36,108 nt of DNA from UBA4923 sp964606165 (GTDB lineage: Bacteria; Bacillota; Clostridia; Saccharofermentanales; DTU023), in assembly GCA_964606165.1 (NCBI GenBank), contig CAZSFQ010000014.1, forward strand, positions 1 to 36,108. The letters are read 5' to 3'. The position numbers and the translations under genes are program-made. Below the pieces are notes generated by a model that saw only the letters and a list, made by a program, of their open reading frames with translations, was not told the origin of the DNA and did not search any database. Shown here in pieces: positions 33,578 through 36,108 of the stretch (within the stretch, counting starts at the first letter, position 1; every line of letters starts with the position of its first letter).

Positions 33578-34009
33578 ATGAAAAGAATAGCGATTTTGCT
33601 GGTTCTTGCTTTAGCAATTATGGTTGTTATCAGTGCTGAAGGAGACAGTATTTCCACAGCTGCCGAAAACAATGAAGGCATCCAGTCGATCGCAGAAAGA
33701 GCACATAACATACAAGAAACTGTTTATGAGGATTTTTATGAGAGTGGCACGGATAAGGCGAGGGATTTTATCTTCAGGCATGACATCTCTATTGAAGAAA
33801 TTCAAGACTTGAGGGATGCCTCAGAAGCCCAAGTATTCGAGAGATTAGGGGAACCTCACGGTTCTGTGAGTGGAGGCAGTTTTATTCTATTTCAGTATGT
33901 TCTTGAAAATGGTGATATTGTTATTTTCCCCTTTTCGGGGCTGAGTGACACACTGCCGATATCAATTTATGATAAAAACGGTGAATTTAAACAGAACATT
34001 TTCGGGTAG
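33578..34009 (+). CDS. Small secreted protein
   Basis: 143 residues. Signal peptide KRIAILLVLALAIMVVISA (~1-20), then a mostly acidic mature part with SIEEIQDLRDASEAQVFERLGEPHG, which resembles the start of SmpA/OmlA-like small folds, and C-terminal beta strands. GGGAGG lies upstream of the ATG. No family firmly identified. AT-rich, alone between minus-strand genes. Confidence 0.65.
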   Translation: MKRIAILLVLALAIMVVISAEGDSISTAAENNEGIQSIAERAHNIQETVYEDFYESGTDKARDFIFRHDISIEEIQDLRDASEAQVFERLGEPHGSVSGGSFILFQYVLENGDIVIFPFSGLSDTLPISIYDKNGEFKQNIFG

Positions 34010-34083
34010 CCGTCCACCAGCTTCCTCATGATGTGAAAAGGAAGTTTTGGGAAGCTGAATTTCTTCGAACATTCGATATTCAT

Positions 34084-34413
34084 TCAGAATTCCTTGTCTG
34101 CTTCGTCGCACTGTTCCCGCCATCTGTAAAGCCAATCAAGCTGTTTGTCAAGAAATGCGGCATCTGCGCAGTCAATGCCATGAATCTCAATAATCGTCGC
34201 CTGTAACGCAAAGTGGTACATGGCAAGCAGATCGTAAAAGGCGTCAATTTCTTTCTGAGTTAATGAGTTATGTTTTTGGTATTTCGCTAATACACGAGCA
34301 AATAGCTCTCCCGACTTTCTATAGCCCTCTTGATCGTATTTAAAATAATCCGTCCTAATCATGGTGGAATGAAGCTGTCCAAGCAGCTCACCGATAGCTT
34401 CTGCATCCTCCAA
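34084..34413 (-). pseudogene. C-terminal fragment of an aminoglycoside-type phosphotransferase
   Basis: 109 codons with the C-terminal helix bundle of APH-like small-molecule kinases (DAFYDLLAMYHFALQATIIEIHGIDC, FLDKQLDWLYRWREQC). The catalytic HGD.H..N and DxD motifs would be N-terminal and are absent. A TAG sits just upstream in the same frame after VRESDAA, so the gene is broken there. A TTG at 34413 is not a convincing start. Confidence 0.6.
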
Positions 34414-34680
34414 CTGCTACGCTGCATCAGATTCACGCACCCGACAATTTTTATGATACCTTCCACTTCCAAAGAAAAGTCGGCGTGATACGGCATATCG
34501 TCGATGTTGATCTTGTATTCGTCATGCAGAGCCGGGCAGTTATTTGAATAAATTGGAATTCCAAGAGTACGTGCCTGAAGAAGTCACCCCAGAGAACTAC
34601 CCATTGTCATGTACCTGGTTGGTCCGATTGCCAGTATGGTTGTGTTACAAGCTGATATATTGCCCAGGCGGGAGCAGAGC
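34414..34680 (-). pseudogene. Unidentified coding remnant with in-frame TGA
   Basis: In one frame the minus strand reads NTTILAIGPTRYMTMGSSLG - TGA (34586-34584) - LLQARTLGIPIYSNNCPALHDEYKIN...ADFSLEVEGIIKIVGC. The composition looks like real protein on both sides of the TGA, but there is no start and it runs into the APH fragment in another frame. I do not recognise the family. Most likely a decayed gene; Sec readthrough is discussed in the findings. Confidence 0.4.
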
Positions 34681-34684
34681 TTTA

Positions 34685-35500
34685 TTATAATCCCTCATCG
34701 GTTACGAAGGAATAAAAAGCTGCTTCTTCGCTTTCCTCGCGGCCTCTGACCCTGCCGACGGGCTGCAGGTAAACGGTAAATTCATTGTCACCGTCCAGCT
34801 TCAGGATCTGGTCACAGTGGCTCTGTGAAAATGCGCCGATTCCGCATGTCCCCAGTTTTAATGCTTCTGCGGCCAGATAGAGGTTTTCGCCGATATGACC
34901 TAAATCGACCAGGGCGATGCGGTGCGCATGGATTGAATATCTCCACTCAAAGCGGTATGGCACTGCACTGAAGTAAAAGGTGGCAGGTGCCCGGACGGCC
35001 CACTTCTGACCTTCTACAGCTTGCAGGCGGTCTTCTTCAGTTTGCCTGCTTCTGAGTTCGAGTGCATGGCTACCGGCAAGATAATGGTATATTCCCGGCT
35101 CCATTCCTGTCACGCGGACCACATCCACGTAGCATTCAAAACCATGCCTGGCGCCTCCGCTTGGCACAGTGCGCAGGGTCGCGTATCTTTTGCCCCGCCG
35201 GCCTTTGACTCCCTGGGCACTCCAGAGAAGGAAGGACAGCTCCAGCAAAGAAAGTGCCTCTTCGGAGTAAATGCGCCTTGATTTCCTGCTGCGCAGGAGG
35301 CCAAAGAGATTCTCGTTCAGGTCCAATTCTTCAAAGTTTTGCGGCAGTGCAATTACTTCGCTGTCCGGTGCCGCTTCATGATACAGTTCCGGCTGAGGAA
35401 GTTTCTTGTCCTGGTCGGATCGCAGGGCTTCATCCCAGACAGGACATTTCATGAAGTTTCTGCCGATGTCGTTTAAAACCTTGATTTCTTTCTCATCCAT
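34685..35500 (-). CDS. SagB/ThcOx-type nitroreductase (dehydrogenase domain protein)
   Basis: 271 residues, FMN-dependent. Motifs: LLRSRKSRRIYSEEALSLLELSFLLW (flavin-binding start), RTVPSGGARHGFECYV, GIYHYLAG and a final YLQPVGRVRG. SagB-like enzymes oxidise azolines in modified-peptide clusters, but stand-alone copies are common and no cyclodehydratase or precursor peptide is visible here. GGGGG ATATTC precedes the ATG. Confidence 0.88.
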   Translation of the reverse strand: MDEKEIKVLNDIGRNFMKCPVWDEALRSDQDKKLPQPELYHEAAPDSEVIALPQNFEELDLNENLFGLLRSRKSRRIYSEEALSLLELSFLLWSAQGVKGRRGKRYATLRTVPSGGARHGFECYVDVVRVTGMEPGIYHYLAGSHALELRSRQTEEDRLQAVEGQKWAVRAPATFYFSAVPYRFEWRYSIHAHRIALVDLGHIGENLYLAAEALKLGTCGIGAFSQSHCDQILKLDGDNEFTVYLQPVGRVRGREESEEAAFYSFVTDEGL

Positions 35501-35570
35501 GAATATCCCCCGTTTTTGGCAGTGCCAGGCACCTGACTAATTAAATCATTTGTTAATGACAGCGGGGCTG

Positions 35571-35879
35571 TCAGCAGTCCCACTGGTATTTTTTCAGGTC
35601 GACGTGACCATCATCCTTCAGAGTGACACCCTCGGACTCCAGCAGGTACTGCTGCTCCCTCCAGCCGGGCACAAGCCGGCCGGCGTGGCTCACGACTCGG
35701 TGGCAGGGGTAGTCACCATAGTATTGTGACATGCTCAGCACTTTCCCGACAAGGCGGGAGTTCTTGTCCCGGCCGATAAGCCGGGCGATCTGCCCGTATG
35801 TGGCGATCTTGCCTTCCGGTATTTCTTCGACCACTGAAAGGATATCGTAGATTAAATCTTCGTGTAAAACCTTAGCCAT
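35571..35879 (-). CDS. MGMT-family DNA-binding protein (small O6-alkylguanine methyltransferase-like)
   Basis: 102 residues, only the DNA-binding/active-site domain. IATYGQIARLIG and SRLVGKVLSM are typical, and the active-site motif is PCHRVV with Cys59 retained; alkyltransferase-like (ATL) proteins of this size usually have Trp there. It may be a minimal functional transferase. AAAGGAGC precedes the ATG. Confidence 0.85.
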   Translation of the reverse strand: MAKVLHEDLIYDILSVVEEIPEGKIATYGQIARLIGRDKNSRLVGKVLSMSQYYGDYPCHRVVSHAGRLVPGWREQQYLLESEGVTLKDDGHVDLKKYQWDC

Positions 35880-35980
35880 CGATTAGCTCCTTTGAACTAA
35901 AATGATTTCCATCTCTCCAAAATTCATGTATTGCACTTGCCTTGTTTTGATTACCTTTCGCATACTTCATTGATATGCTG

Positions 35981-36108
35981 CTATTTTTCAATGTCCAAAT
36001 TGACCTTAATGGTCGCGACAGGCATTTTACGGGACAAATGTACAATCGATTCTACGTGCGTTGTCCTCGGGAACATGTCAATCGGCTGAACGCTCTCAAT
36101 TTCATAGA
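35981..36108 (-). CDS. 23S rRNA (uracil-C5)-methyltransferase, C-terminal end
   Basis: The last 41 codons plus part of one more: YEIESVQPIDMFPRTTHVESIVHL, the conserved RumA/RlmCD C-terminus, then SRKMPVATIKVNLDIEK and TAG at 35983-35981. The 5' part lies beyond the window. Family name only; RlmD or RlmC cannot be told apart. Confidence 0.85.
   Translation of the reverse strand, partial: YEIESVQPIDMFPRTTHVESIVHLSRKMPVATIKVNLDIEK

Noticed and set aside
34685..35500. Modified-peptide (thiazole/oxazole) biosynthesis cluster
   Set aside because: The SagB-type enzyme is alone; no precursor peptide, cyclodehydratase or transporter is near.
1..36108. CRISPR array, phage or insertion sequence
   Set aside because: No regularly spaced repeat-spacer pattern, and no transposase, integrase or phage structural genes on either strand.

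Overview
The window looks like a chromosomal segment from a Gram-positive anaerobe of the Bacillota (Clostridia-like). Three things point there: strong GGAGG-type ribosome binding sites on most genes, a large surface protein ending in a sortase-type signal, and a selenium-associated YedE/TusA/LysR cluster alongside a small clostridial-style ferredoxin and an Fe-type superoxide dismutase. No replication, ribosomal RNA, phage or insertion-sequence genes are visible. Base composition is mosaic. The lon region and the block 11.6-21.7 kb are GC-rich, while 4.9-6.8, 21.8-23.0, 24.9-29.1 and 32.4-34.7 kb are clearly AT-richer and hold most of the broken or unfamiliar genes.

Layout. 1-1948 (-): start of a large secreted surface protein, cut by the window edge. 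2279-2369 (-): tRNA-Ser(GCU) with promoter and terminator. 2452-4127 (+): an ABC-F ATPase behind a promoter, a three-codon leader ORF and a hairpin that includes its Shine-Dalgarno. 4207-4889 (-): Fe-SOD. 5095-6837 (+): a DeoR-like regulator followed by a gamma-glutamylcyclotransferase-like protein with an unfamiliar N-terminal half. 7085-7226 (-): tRNA-Ser(UGA). 7407-9935 (+): Lon protease. 9978-11293 (-): an Xre regulator operon with SHOCT-like partners. 11542-14124: yedE-tusA (-), divergent from a LysR gene (+), with a recognisable promoter and LysR-type site between them. 14140-20602 (-): nine co-directional, tightly spaced genes (DUF438/hemerythrin/PAS sensor, HAD phosphatase, ABM monooxygenase, nitroreductase, pirin, lipoprotein-like protein, NUDIX, SdpI-like membrane protein, nitrilase), probably a redox or metabolite-damage operon. 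20780-21754 (+): YihY/BrkB membrane protein. 21808-29103 (-): an unknown 411-residue protein, DJ-1/PfpI, exonuclease III, ferredoxin, a second nitrilase, a zinc-ribbon gene broken by an in-frame TAA, two GNAT acetyltransferases, and a DUF4143 ATPase with iteron-like repeats at its promoter. 29346-32369 (-): a ~1000-residue repeat surface protein. 32822-36108: RidA, a small secreted protein, gene remnants, a SagB-type nitroreductase, an MGMT-like protein and the last 41 codons of a 23S rRNA uracil methyltransferase.

I found no clear new defence or biosynthetic system. The most interesting leads are the ABC-F leader, the repeats flanking the DUF4143 promoter, the GGCT fusion with its adjacent regulator, the zinc-ribbon nonsense codon, and an orphan reading frame directly behind tusA.
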